NCBI RefSeq assembly: GCF_051859125.1
Contig: NZ_JBHYGG010000001.1
Span: 62,001 to 126,000 of the forward strand
Source: Gemmata sp051859125
GTDB taxonomy: Bacteria > Planctomycetota > Planctomycetia > Gemmatales > Gemmataceae
Length of the DNA stretch: 64,000 nt
Direction: 5' to 3'
Part shown: positions 53,950-63,245 of the stretch, in pieces
Position numbering within the stretch: the stretch's first letter is position 1
Layout: each line of letters starts with the position of its first letter
The notes under the pieces: model-generated
What the model was told of the DNA's origin: nothing
What the model saw: the letters and a program-made list of their open reading frames with translations, nothing else
Databases searched by the model: none
Program-made: the position numbers and the translations under genes

Positions 53950-53950
53950 G
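52930..53950 (+). pseudogene. IS630 transposase, frameshifted
   Basis: The first frame (52930 to about 53390) holds the HTH part (VARDRLEMVPLSDAGWSAPRIAEHLGRHPHTVRSAL). The second frame (about 53380-53950) holds the DDE domain: LFYLDERGSGP, VVTLDNAGIHTNN, PYSPELNRIEPVFKQVKHHE. The switch is +1 near the GCGCGCCC run at 53378-53385, consistent with loss of two bases from an alanine/arginine codon run, and it does not lie on an obvious A-type slippery site. It may be inactive, or a programmed shift may rescue it; a mutation seems more likely. Confidence 0.8.
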
Positions 53951-53992
53951 TCGGCACGCGGCACAGCAGTCGAATCATCGCGGAGGCCAACG

Positions 53993-54565
53993 ATGCCGGA
54001 CCCCGACACGCGAGCGGCCGATGAGTTGCGGTTCCGCGCGAAGTCCCTGCGGTTCGGGTGCCTGGCCACCGCCGCGGCCTTCGTGACGTTCGTGACGCTC
54101 ATCGTCGTCGTCTTCCCGGCGGTCGCGCGCACCCTCGGGCTGAGCACCCCGGCCGCCGACGAGTCACAGATCCGCGGCGTCCTCGACGCCCAGGTCGCGG
54201 CGTGGAACACGGGCGACCTCGACGGGTTCATGGCCGGGTACTGGCGGGACGAGCAGCTCTCGTTCATGTCCGGTGACCGGGTCACCAGGGGTTGGGAGGC
54301 GACCCGGGCCCGCTACCAGAAGAAGTATTTCGCCCCCGACAAGGACGGGAAGCTCGCCGAGCGCGGGGAACTGGCGTTCGAGGAGCTCCAAGTTGAAGAG
54401 ATCCGTTCTGCGGCCGCCGTGGTGCGCGGTCGGTACGTCCTGAAGCTCGCCAGTGAGACGGCGACCGGCCGGTTCACACTGGTGTTCCGCAAGTTCCCCG
54501 AAGGGTGGCGGATCACGTCCGACCACACCTCGGCGGCCGACCCGCCCCCGCCCCCGAAGAAGTAG
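53993..54565 (+). CDS. NTF2-like (DUF4440-type) membrane protein
   Basis: 190 residues with one hydrophobic helix at about residues 24-46 (CLATAAAFVTFVTLIVVVFPAVA), so anchored with the main domain outside or exported. The domain has the NTF2/SnoaL pattern: IRGVLDAQVAAWNTGDLDGFMAGY, then a beta sheet with ELAFEELQVEEI and YVLKLASETATGRFTLVFRKFPEGWRI. Such domains bind small molecules or act as ketosteroid-isomerase-like enzymes, but no catalytic set is obvious. A Pro-Lys tail ends it. Confidence 0.85.
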   Translation: MPDPDTRAADELRFRAKSLRFGCLATAAAFVTFVTLIVVVFPAVARTLGLSTPAADESQIRGVLDAQVAAWNTGDLDGFMAGYWRDEQLSFMSGDRVTRGWEATRARYQKKYFAPDKDGKLAERGELAFEELQVEEIRSAAAVVRGRYVLKLASETATGRFTLVFRKFPEGWRITSDHTSAADPPPPPKK

Positions 54566-54608
54566 AATGCGTCTGGGGAACGGCCTGCTCCTGTCGGGAG
54601 AGAACGTC

Positions 54609-55376
54609 GTGCCGCGAGCGTCCACGATTGGGTTGCTCCTGCTCGGCTGGTGCGGGGCCCTCGCGGCGAGCGGGGTCGTGTTCTGGTTCGTGCTGAAGGA
54701 CGACGCGGGCGGTCCGGACGTTCCGCCCGCGGTGCCGGTCCCGGAGGTCAAGCGACCGGCCGCGGCCGCGGTGGCTGTTCCGCGCCGCAGTCGGGCGGCG
54801 CTCGAAGCCGAGATCGCACAGTTGGAACTGGCACTCGATGCCCAGAAGCAACTCGCCGCAGTTCAGGAGACGCAGAAGGCCGCGCTCGCCGCGTCCGTCC
54901 GCGAGTACGCCGACCTGCTTGCGAACGGCGCGCCCGCCGACCAGGAACGCGAGTTCTTCCGCAAGAAAGGCGACGCCCTGGCTTCGAGTGTCGGCACGCG
55001 AAGGACCGAACTCGAGAGCCTCGGGGCGAAGCTCACCCAGATGCGCGCCTCCGCCGCCCTCACGAACGACGACCTCCAGGCCGTCCTCAAGAACAGCGCC
55101 CCCGACCACACGATGTTGGAGATCCTCAAGGCGGCGAGCGCCTTCAAATTCCAGATCGCGACGCTGGAGTGCCGGCTCGCGGCCGGGGCCGACGCCCTCG
55201 CGTGGGACGAGGCACAACTCGGCGCTCTGAAAGGGGCACTGACCGGGAAGGCCGAAGTCGTGCGGGCCGCGGCCGATTCACTCGCGAAGTGGCGCCCGCC
55301 GCACCAGGGAATCGCCGTTCTCGGTGCCCAAATTGCGGCACTGAAAGCCGAACGCGACTCGATCACCGGTCCGTGA
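54609..55376 (+). CDS. Coiled-coil membrane protein of unknown function
   Basis: 255 residues from GTG 54609, preferred because GGGAGAG (54597-54603) is well spaced. An ATG at 54567 would add 14 residues. One hydrophobic helix near the N-terminus (about residues 8-27) is followed by long charged helices with heptad character (LEAEIAQLELALDAQKQLAAVQETQKAAL, EFFRKKGDALASSVGTRRTELESLGAKLTQM). This suggests an elongated, membrane-anchored coiled coil. No domain was recognised. It starts shortly after the NTF2-like gene, so they may form an operon. Confidence 0.75.
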   Translation: MPRASTIGLLLLGWCGALAASGVVFWFVLKDDAGGPDVPPAVPVPEVKRPAAAAVAVPRRSRAALEAEIAQLELALDAQKQLAAVQETQKAALAASVREYADLLANGAPADQEREFFRKKGDALASSVGTRRTELESLGAKLTQMRASAALTNDDLQAVLKNSAPDHTMLEILKAASAFKFQIATLECRLAAGADALAWDEAQLGALKGALTGKAEVVRAAADSLAKWRPPHQGIAVLGAQIAALKAERDSITGP

Positions 55377-55634
55377 CGCCGTGAGTGGTGTTGAATGCGT
55401 GAGAGTAGAAATGGACAGTCGGGCCAGTTGTTTCAGGGGACGCTGCCAACCCCTGAACAACTGACCCGACTTAGTCGCTCCCACATTGAGAGGTGACGCT
55501 GCCAGACACCTCTCACACGATCCGATGCGCGCCGGCCCAAGGTTATTGTGCCGCGTGGCGGTTTTTTTGAGTTGCACGCGCAAGCCGAACTCCCATCATG
55601 GGATGAGTTCCAACCCTTTTTCGGAATCGCACGC
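55377..55634. other. Intergenic stretch with two hairpins sharing a loop core
   Basis: Hairpin 1: 55419-55469, a stem of about 20 bp with a 10-base loop. Hairpin 2: 55487-55515, a 9-bp stem with an 11-base loop. Both loops contain ACGCTGCCA. The remaining bases hold the leader and promoter of the gene at 55635; no ORF is credible. Confidence 0.6.
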
Positions 55635-56516
<882 letters not shown>

Positions 56517-56624
56517 AACGCGGATGTGCGGAAGACTTTTTTCTTGCACACCGCGATCGCGGGCACCTTAATGGGAGTGTCGACTGGCCCGTATCACACT
56601 CCGTCCTGTCCACTGAGGTGACCG

Positions 56625-56942
56625 ATGCCGCGTTTCGCCCCGTGCCTCATGTTCGCCGCCCTCCTCGCCCTGTCCGGTGGGATCGCCGGTCAGGAGCCCA
56701 AGAAGGACGACCCGCCCGTTCGGGCCAAGGGCGTCCTCCCGCCGAATTGGAAGAAGATCGGGCTCACGGAGGACCAGGTCCAGAACATCTACAAGATCCA
56801 GGGGAAGTACAACGACGAGATCGACAAGCTGGAGGCGAAGATCAAGGATCTCAGGACGACGAAGGAGAAGGAGATGAGGGCCGTCCTCTCCGCGGACCAG
56901 AAGAAGAAGCTCGAAGAGATCCTGGTCGGCAAGGATAAGTAA
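56625..56942 (+). CDS. Small secreted helical protein
   Basis: 105 residues with a signal peptide (APCLMFAALLALSGGIAG). The mature part is two helices with heptad pattern: LTEDQVQNIYKIQGKYNDEIDKLEAKIKDL, then LSADQKKKLEEILVG. This is like small CpxP/Spy-type helical proteins or other short secreted planctomycete proteins, but no LTxxQ-type motif is exact. A clear terminator follows 10 bases after the stop. Confidence 0.8.
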   Translation: MPRFAPCLMFAALLALSGGIAGQEPKKDDPPVRAKGVLPPNWKKIGLTEDQVQNIYKIQGKYNDEIDKLEAKIKDLRTTKEKEMRAVLSADQKKKLEEILVGKDK

Positions 56943-56952
56943 GATGACCCGC

Positions 56953-56983
56953 GAGGCCCACCCGACACCGGGTGGGCCTCTTC
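56953..56983 (+). terminator. Intrinsic terminator
   Basis: GAGGCCCACCCG/CGGGTGGGCCTC, a perfect 12-bp stem with ACAC loop, followed by TTCA. It comes 10 bases after the small secreted protein gene. Confidence 0.8.
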
Positions 56984-57007
56984 ACTGTGACCGACTCTGG
57001 TGACCAC

Positions 57008-57382
57008 ATGGGCCTCGACCGAACCGTCCGCTTCCCCACCGAAGTCACGCCCCCGTGGGGCGCGATCCGCACGCACCTCCAGCGGGTCGGCGAGTCCGGT
57101 CAGCTCCGCATGATCGACGGGCTCCCGGCGTTCCCCGACGAGGAACCCGCCGACGCCTGGTCGGAACTCCGGGTCGGGACCGCGGCCGGGATGGTCACCG
57201 TCCGCCGCCGCCCGGGGGCCCTGGTGTGCGTCACCTGGGGCAACTCCGATCCCGCCCTCAGCGCCGCCTGGGGGAAGGTGACCTGGGCGTGCGCCGCCGC
57301 GGGCGGCGGGGTGATCGACACGCCGACCGGCCCCGTCCCGGCCGCGGAGTTCGCGGCGGCCGAGGGGATCGCACCCGCCTGA
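57008..57382 (+). CDS. Small protein of unknown function
   Basis: 124 residues from ATG 57008; an ATG-like start at 56972 lies inside the terminator and is rejected. The protein is soluble-looking, with alternating strands and loops (IDGLPAFPDEEPADAWSEL; TVRRRPGALVCVTWGNSDPA) and an Ala/Gly-rich end. No family recognised. It stands between the terminator and lpxD, with about 190 bases to lpxD. Confidence 0.6.
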   Translation: MGLDRTVRFPTEVTPPWGAIRTHLQRVGESGQLRMIDGLPAFPDEEPADAWSELRVGTAAGMVTVRRRPGALVCVTWGNSDPALSAAWGKVTWACAAAGGGVIDTPTGPVPAAEFAAAEGIAPA

Positions 57383-57569
57383 CCCCGTACGTGCTGTCCA
57401 CAATTCTCGCAGTTTCCCTCTATTTCCGGGTACGGACCGCGGACGATACCTCCTCACGAGCCGGCGGTCGGGTGCGGTGTTGGTATTGCCCCGGTTACCG
57501 GCATTGGTTAACTTCCGCCACGCCCCAGGATGGGGGTTCAGCGGCACGCACGGAAGTGAGGGGCCCACC

Positions 57570-58592
57570 GTGACGATCACAGTCCGGCATTTGGCCGAGT
57601 GGGTGCGGGGCGAAGTCCTCGGCGACGGCGACCTGCCCATCTCGAGCGCCCGAACGCTCGCCGAGGCCCAGCCCGGCGACATCACGTTCGTCGAGCACGA
57701 CAAGCACCTGAACGCCTGGCACAACAGCCGCGCGTCGGCGGCGCTCGTGCCCCTGTCGGTCCCGGTCAACGGCCGGCCCATCATCCGGGTCGCGGACCCG
57801 CTGATGGCGTTCGCGCAGATCGTGCAGCAGCTCCGCGGGTGGCCGCCGGAGAGCGCCCCCTCGATCCACCCGGCCGCCCACGTCCACCCCACGGCGCATC
57901 TCGCCCCGGGCGTGAGCGTCGGGCCGTTCGCGGTGGTCGGCGAGAACTGCGAGGTCGGGGCGAACACGACCCTCCACGCCGGGGCCGTCCTCGGGCGGTT
58001 CTGCAAGGTCGGGGAGGGGTGCGTGCTCCACCCGCACGCGGTCGTGTACGACGGCTGCACCCTGGGCCACCGGGTCGTCCTCCACTCGAACTCCGTGATC
58101 GGGGCGGACGGCTTCGGGTACCGGTTCCAGAACGGCCGGCACGTCAAGGTGCCGCAACTCGGGTCGGTCGAGATCGAGGACGACGTCGAGATCGGCGCGT
58201 GCACCACCATCGACCGCGGCACGTTCGGGGCCACCCGTATCGGGGCCGGGACGAAGATCGACAACCTGGTGATGGTCGGGCACAACTGCCACCTCGGGAA
58301 GCACAACATCCTGTGCAGCCAGGTCGGGATCGCGGGCTCGACGACGACCGGCGACTACGTGGTGATGGCCGGCCAGGTGGGCGTGGCCGATCACGTCACC
58401 ATCGGCGACCGGGTGACGATCATGGCCAAGAGCGGCGTCTCGGGCAACGTCGCGTCCGGCTCGCAGGTGCTGGGCACCCCGGCCCTGCCGCACCGCGAAC
58501 AGGCCCGCATCATGTCGAGCTGCGAGAAGCTCCCCGAGATGCGCAAGGACCTCAACCGGGTCAAGAAGCACCTCGGCCTGGAGGACTCCTGA
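57570..58592 (+). CDS. lpxD: UDP-3-O-acylglucosamine N-acyltransferase
   Basis: 340 residues from GTG 57570 (VTITVRHLAEWV). N-terminal uridine-binding domain, then a left-handed beta helix built of hexapeptide repeats (VGPFAVVGENCEVGANTTLHAGAVLG, LGHRVVLHSNSVIGADGFGYRF), with the catalytic histidine in MVGHNCHLGKHN and a C-terminal helix. It adds the N-linked acyl chain in the third step of lipid A synthesis. The stop TGA is followed at once by the lpxI ATG (58594). Its presence says the organism makes a lipid A-type outer membrane. Confidence 0.94.
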   Translation: MTITVRHLAEWVRGEVLGDGDLPISSARTLAEAQPGDITFVEHDKHLNAWHNSRASAALVPLSVPVNGRPIIRVADPLMAFAQIVQQLRGWPPESAPSIHPAAHVHPTAHLAPGVSVGPFAVVGENCEVGANTTLHAGAVLGRFCKVGEGCVLHPHAVVYDGCTLGHRVVLHSNSVIGADGFGYRFQNGRHVKVPQLGSVEIEDDVEIGACTTIDRGTFGATRIGAGTKIDNLVMVGHNCHLGKHNILCSQVGIAGSTTTGDYVVMAGQVGVADHVTIGDRVTIMAKSGVSGNVASGSQVLGTPALPHREQARIMSSCEKLPEMRKDLNRVKKHLGLEDS

Positions 58593-58593
58593 A

Positions 58594-59505
58594 ATGCTGA
58601 GCGTTCCCGGCTGGACCGGGCTTCGTGACGCCCGCCGCCGCGAAGCCGCCGGGCCGCCCGGGCCGCGCCCCGTGGGGCTGATCGCCTGCGCCGGCCGGTT
58701 CCCGATCGCCTTCGCCGAGAAGGCCCGGGAGTGCGGCGTGCCCGTCGTCTGCGTCGGCGTCGCGGGCATGGCCGACCCCGCCCTGAAGCGGATCTGCACC
58801 GAGTACCACACGCTGAACCGGGCGTCGCTCGGGTTCCTGCTCCGCACGTTCCGCCGGGGCGGCGTCGAGCGGTGGACGATGGCCGGCAAGTTCCACAAGC
58901 ACCTCCTCTACCAGCCGTGGCGGCTGTTCCAGTTCGTGCCCGACTGGCGGATGGTCCGGTTCTACTTCTACCGGAAGCGCCGCGCCAACAACGACGACTC
59001 GCTCCTCCTGGGCCTGATCGACGAGTTCCGCGCGCACGGCCTCGAGTGCGCCTCCCCCCTCGACCTCGTTCCGGAGTTACTCGTGCGTGACGGCGTGCTG
59101 ACCCGGCGGAAGCCGACCGCGGCCGAGCAGCGGGACATCTCCGTGGGGTGGGCGCTGGCCCGCGAGATGGGCCGCCTCGACATCGGCCAGAGCGTCATGG
59201 TCCGCGAGCGGGCCGTCCTCGCGGTCGAAGCGATCGAGGGCACGGACCGGGCCATCGAGCGGGCCGGCGAGTTGTGCTCCCGGTCCGGGTTCGTGGTCGT
59301 CAAGGTCGCGAAGCCGGGTCAGGACCGCCGGTTCGACGTCCCCACGGTGGGGACACAAACGATCGAAACGATGTACCGCTCGGGTGCCCGCGTACTTGCC
59401 ATTGAAGCCGGTCAGACTATCCTTTTGGACGAGGCCCAAACCGTCGCGCTCGCCGACCGTTACGGCATCTCCATCGCCGCGTTCGAGGCCGCACCGGCGG
59501 TCTGA
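58594..59505 (+). CDS. lpxI: LpxI-like UDP-2,3-diacylglucosamine diphosphatase
   Basis: 303 residues (DUF1009/LpxI family). Seen: GLIACAGRFPIAFAEKARECG, the DISVGWALAREMGRLDIGQSVMVRERAVLAVEAIEGTD stretch with conserved acidic residues, GFVVVKVAKPGQDRRFDVPTVGTQTI, and LAIEAGQTILLD. LpxI hydrolyses UDP-2,3-diacylglucosamine by attack on the alpha phosphate, the same net step as LpxH. It is one base from lpxD and surely co-transcribed. The N-terminus has about 25 extra residues before the fold; an inner start is possible. Confidence 0.92.
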   Translation: MLSVPGWTGLRDARRREAAGPPGPRPVGLIACAGRFPIAFAEKARECGVPVVCVGVAGMADPALKRICTEYHTLNRASLGFLLRTFRRGGVERWTMAGKFHKHLLYQPWRLFQFVPDWRMVRFYFYRKRRANNDDSLLLGLIDEFRAHGLECASPLDLVPELLVRDGVLTRRKPTAAEQRDISVGWALAREMGRLDIGQSVMVRERAVLAVEAIEGTDRAIERAGELCSRSGFVVVKVAKPGQDRRFDVPTVGTQTIETMYRSGARVLAIEAGQTILLDEAQTVALADRYGISIAAFEAAPAV

Positions 59506-59608
59506 CGCCGACCCCGTTCGGTGGAGAGGCAGCCTGACCATTGTGGTCCGGGTACAACTGCTGTATTCTTGTCTGTATCCAGGTCATTAACGCCGAGTCT
59601 GTCAGCTC

Positions 59609-61093
59609 ATGGGGTCGATCTCGTTCCTGCTGCCGCACCCGATGCCCGCCCTCGCCCAGGCGACGCTGCGACGGGCCTCGTTCGCGCACGGGTTCGAGCA
59701 GACGATCGACGCCACCGCCGTTGAGGTCCGCGACGGCCGGATCATCCTCTCGAAGTCCCTGTCGGACAGCGGCTACCTCCTGATGCCCTGGCCGGTCGGC
59801 GGGTTCGGGACGCTCGTGGCCACGAGCCCGACCCTGCGGGAACGGGCCGAGCCGTACCGCCTGATGGTCGAGCTGGCCCGCGGCAAGCTCAACCAGGTCC
59901 GGACCCAGGCGTCCGACTGGCAGGCGATTGGGCTGGTCACCCCGCAGACGTTCGACCGCGGGCTCCTCGAAGCGACGAAGCTCTTCGGCCGCGCCGTGCA
60001 GGCCCCGCCGGCCGAGTCCGACAACCTCGCGGGCCGGGTGCTGGAACAGAGCTTCGCGCTCGCCGACGCCCTGACCCGGGAGTTCGCCGACCAACTGTTC
60101 GACACGCGGCACCAGGAGGAGGAGCTCCTCGACACGCGGCTCGCCGCCCGCACCATGCGGGGCTGGGGGAACCTCGCGGCCGAGTACGCCCGGACCTTCA
60201 ACGCCGCACAGATCGCGCTCCGCTGGCGCGACGTCGAGCCGCAGGAGTCGGCCTACGACTGGTCGGACACCGACGCGGCCGTCGCCTCGGCCAAGGCCGC
60301 GAAGTTGCCGATCACCATCGGCCCGGTCATCGACCTCGCGCCGGGGATGCTGCCGATCTGGGCCGCCGGGTGGGAAGGGGACCTCCCCACGCTCGCCGCG
60401 TTCATGTGCGACTTCCTGGAGACCGCGATCCGCCGGTACAAGGGCGACGTGCAGCGGTGGGTCGTGTGCGCCGGCTTCAACCAGGCCGACTCGCTCGGGC
60501 TCGACGACGACGAGCGACTGCGGCTCGCGTTCCGCCTGTTCGAAGCGGCCAGCCAGATCGACCCGAACCTGGAACTCGTCCTCAGCCTGGCCCAGCCGTG
60601 GGGCGACTACCTGGTCAAGGAAGAGCACACGATCTCGCCGCTCACGTTCTCCGACGACCTGATCCGCACCGGGATGCGGGTGTCGGCGGTCGAACTCGAG
60701 GTCCGCATCGCGACCACCCCGCGGGGGAGCTTCCCGCGCGACCTGCTCGACACCGCCCGCCTCATCAACCTGTTCACCGTGCTGGGGCGGCCCCTGGAAG
60801 TGGTACTCAGCCTCCCGTCGTCTCCCCAGCCCGACGCGGTCGCGGCGCACCACGGCCAGTCGGTGTGGGCACCCAGTTCGCGGACCGGCCCGTCGCCCGA
60901 GGGGCAGGCCGAGTGGGGCGCGTCGTTCGCGACGCTGGCGCTCTGCACCCCGCACGTCCGGGCCGTGACCTGGGACCACTGGTCCGACGGCGACCCGCAC
61001 CTCACGCCGTGCGGCGGCCTCATCGACGCGAGCGGCGTGCCCAAGCCGCTCCTCAGCCGGCTCCGCAACATCCGCACCGCGCACCTCCGCTGA
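59609..61093 (+). CDS. GH10-like TIM barrel protein (xylanase-like), probable active-site loss
   Basis: 494 residues from ATG 59609. Residues 1-180 hold a beta-rich N-terminal module and helices. Residues 190-490 look like glycoside hydrolase family 10: FNAAQIALRWRDVEPQESAYDWSDTD, then ITIGPV, RYKGDVQRWVV, VSAVELEVRI with E362 at the nucleophile place, and a final AVTWDHWSDG strand. The acid/base position after RWVV reads CAGFNQ rather than a Asn-Glu pair. There is no signal peptide. A xylanase name would be misleading; the real role is unknown. Confidence 0.75.
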   Translation: MGSISFLLPHPMPALAQATLRRASFAHGFEQTIDATAVEVRDGRIILSKSLSDSGYLLMPWPVGGFGTLVATSPTLRERAEPYRLMVELARGKLNQVRTQASDWQAIGLVTPQTFDRGLLEATKLFGRAVQAPPAESDNLAGRVLEQSFALADALTREFADQLFDTRHQEEELLDTRLAARTMRGWGNLAAEYARTFNAAQIALRWRDVEPQESAYDWSDTDAAVASAKAAKLPITIGPVIDLAPGMLPIWAAGWEGDLPTLAAFMCDFLETAIRRYKGDVQRWVVCAGFNQADSLGLDDDERLRLAFRLFEAASQIDPNLELVLSLAQPWGDYLVKEEHTISPLTFSDDLIRTGMRVSAVELEVRIATTPRGSFPRDLLDTARLINLFTVLGRPLEVVLSLPSSPQPDAVAAHHGQSVWAPSSRTGPSPEGQAEWGASFATLALCTPHVRAVTWDHWSDGDPHLTPCGGLIDASGVPKPLLSRLRNIRTAHLR

Positions 61094-61193
61094 ACCTCCC
61101 GGCACGTGGCCCCTTCGGGCCGCACCCCCAATAATCTCATGAACCGCTCGGCCGCCCCACTCCGGGTGCGGGCGGCGCGGCGTGGGGCAGGGC

Positions 61194-62153
61194 ATGACTG
61201 CTGGCGAGCAACCTCCTCAATCCCCCAAAGGGGCGCGGCTGTGTCTGGTGCTGGCGGCCGTACTGTGGAGCCTCGGCAGCGTCTTCATGCGGTTGCTCCG
61301 CGAGCCGCTCGGCCTCGGGCTCGAAGCGCCGCAACTTACGCCGCTGTTGATCGCGTTCTACCGCGGCCTCTTCGGCGGCCTGTTCATCCTCACGCTCGTG
61401 CGGCGCGACCAGGTCACCTTCACCCCGGTGATGGTGCCGATGGTGGTGCTGTTCACCGTGATGAGCGGGCTGTACCTGTCCGCCCTCGGCCTCGGGGCCG
61501 CGGCCAACGCGATCTTCCTCCAGAACACCGCGCCGGTGTGGGTCTACCTGTTCGCGGTCCTGATCCTGGGCGAGTCGGGGGACCGCCGCGGGTGGCAGTC
61601 GGTGCTCCTGGCGGCCGCGGGCGCGGCGGTGATCGTCGCCGGCGGCTGGCCCTCGGCGTCGTCGCCCGAGCAGGAGCGCAAGGAAATTGTGGTGCTGCTG
61701 ATGGGGGTCGGGAGCGGGGTGGTGTACGCCGCGGTGGTGCTGTTCCTCCGCGTGCTGCGGGCGCACGCGGCGGCGTGGCTGGTAGCGCTCAACCTGATCG
61801 GAACGGCCGTGATGCTGGGCCTGTTCATTCTCGTTTCAGACGGCCCGGGCGCCTTCGCCGAATGGGCGGCGACGCCAACGCCCCCGCAGTTCGTGGTCCT
61901 CGCCGCGTGCGGCGTCTTGCAGATGGGCGTGCCGTACTGGCTGTTCACGCGGAGCCTGAGGGCCGTGTCGGCGCAGGAGGCCGCGATCATTACCCTCCTC
62001 GAACCGCTGCTGAACCCGGTCTGGGCGTACCTCCTCACGCCGCACACCGACACGCCGACGCCCGCCATGTTCCTCGGCGGCAGCCTCATTCTGCTCGCGC
62101 TCGTCTGGAAGTACGTCCCGTTCCGCCGCGGGGCGTCACGGGGAGGAGGCTGA
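61194..62153 (+). CDS. EamA family (DMT) transporter
   Basis: 319 residues from the ATG at 61194; a GTG at 61182 is also in frame. Ten hydrophobic helices in two halves of five, the duplicated EamA layout: LCLVLAAVLWSLGSVFMRL.. in the first, and SGVVYAAVVLFLR..VALNLIG in the second. Family members export amino acids, nucleosides or other metabolites. The final helix (LFLGGSLILLALVWKY) and a basic tail end the protein. The stop lies 14 bases from the stop of the convergent DUF1980 gene. Confidence 0.9.
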   Translation: MTAGEQPPQSPKGARLCLVLAAVLWSLGSVFMRLLREPLGLGLEAPQLTPLLIAFYRGLFGGLFILTLVRRDQVTFTPVMVPMVVLFTVMSGLYLSALGLGAAANAIFLQNTAPVWVYLFAVLILGESGDRRGWQSVLLAAAGAAVIVAGGWPSASSPEQERKEIVVLLMGVGSGVVYAAVVLFLRVLRAHAAAWLVALNLIGTAVMLGLFILVSDGPGAFAEWAATPTPPQFVVLAACGVLQMGVPYWLFTRSLRAVSAQEAAIITLLEPLLNPVWAYLLTPHTDTPTPAMFLGGSLILLALVWKYVPFRRGASRGGG

Positions 62154-62167
62154 GCGGGGCAGGGGGG

Positions 62168-63214
62168 TCACTGCTCGTACTCGTTTTTCGGCTCGCCCTT
62201 GCGCACGTCCGCGAGGTCGGCGACCATGATGACCGGGATGTGCGTCTCCGCCCCGGCCCGGCCCCCCGGCACCTTCACGAACTGGATCTGGCCCTTCACC
62301 TGGACCCAGTCGAAGTTGTTGATGTTGTTGATCGCCTGCGGCACGATGATCCGCACCTTTAGCGGCACCGTGTCGGCGGCACAGCACGTCATCTTCATGC
62401 GGAACAGGGTGAAGTCCTTGTCGGCGATCCGCTTGAACCGGCCCTCGAGGATCGCGGTCTGGCCCTCCAGGCTCTTCCGCTTCTCCTCGTCGAACGCCGC
62501 GTCGTTCAGGTCGTTGAACCGGAACTCGGTCCCCTCGGCGGTGATGAGGGCGTACCTCGGCTCGCCGGTAACGGGCACCGTTTCCCGCATGCGAAGCCCG
62601 GACGCCGTCTTGAGGGTCCGCACGGTCGTGCCGTCGGCCTGCTTCTCCTCCTTCTCGACGGTCGCGTCCTTGGCCTGGTCGCGGAGGGACGCAGAGGCGA
62701 GCGCCTCCTCGGGGGCACTGTTCCGCCCGGCGAGCTTGGCCTCGGCCCGGCCGGCGAGGGCCGCCATTGCGCTGCTCGGCATCCCGATGACGAACAGGGT
62801 GATCGGGATCACGAGGATGAGCATGGTGACGAACACCCACGACATGTCGTGGGAGTGCGCGTGGTCGCCGTGGTCGTGCGAGTGCCCCGGGTACGAGTGG
62901 GCGTGGTCGTGCTCGCAGTTCGCATCGTGGACGTGGTCCGGGCCGCACTCCGGTCCGTCGTAGGCGGGGGCCTGGAGCGCGCCGGCCTCGTTCCAGATCG
63001 CGATTGCCCTCAGGAAGACGATCACGGTGAGGATGGCGACGCCGCCGAGCAGCACCGGGAGGTGGAACTCCTTCGCGAGGATGAAGTTCAACATCCCGTT
63101 CGAGTACATCCGGACCGCGACGAACCCGAGGCCGCCGCACACGAGGATGCCGAGGAGCTGCTCGGTGAAGTAGTTCCGCAGGGACTCGCCCGGGTGCGGG
63201 TGCGTGTGAGCCAT
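62168..63214 (-). CDS. TIGR03943/DUF1980-type protein with a His-rich loop
   Basis: 348 residues from ATG 63214. Two hydrophobic helices (about residues 20-75 and 125-150) flank a polar loop at 94-122 with 11 histidines in 29 positions (DHVHDANCEHDHAHS..HSHDHGDHAHSHD). The C-terminal domain is extracytoplasmic, with KMTCCAADTVPLKV near the end of a beta sheet, as in YcgQ-like proteins. These work with a DUF318 (ArsP-like) permease, which is the next gene on this strand. The His loop suggests metal binding. Substrate unknown. Confidence 0.85.
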   Translation of the reverse strand: MAHTHPHPGESLRNYFTEQLLGILVCGGLGFVAVRMYSNGMLNFILAKEFHLPVLLGGVAILTVIVFLRAIAIWNEAGALQAPAYDGPECGPDHVHDANCEHDHAHSYPGHSHDHGDHAHSHDMSWVFVTMLILVIPITLFVIGMPSSAMAALAGRAEAKLAGRNSAPEEALASASLRDQAKDATVEKEEKQADGTTVRTLKTASGLRMRETVPVTGEPRYALITAEGTEFRFNDLNDAAFDEEKRKSLEGQTAILEGRFKRIADKDFTLFRMKMTCCAADTVPLKVRIIVPQAINNINNFDWVQVKGQIQFVKVPGGRAGAETHIPVIMVADLADVRKGEPKNEYEQ

Positions 63215-63245
63215 GAGTGCAACTCCCCTTGTTCGCGAGGCCGGC

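Noticed and set aside
53009..53950. Complete IS630 transposase in a single frame
   Set aside because: The N-terminal HTH part is in frame 1 and the DDE part in frame 2; the frame-2 ORF upstream of 53380 is not transposase-like.
55419..55515. Adapter sequence from sequencing in the two hairpin loops
   Set aside because: The loop core resembles part of a common library adapter (GACGCTGCC), but the diagnostic longer adapter part is absent and the stems are natural-looking, so an artefact is not supported.
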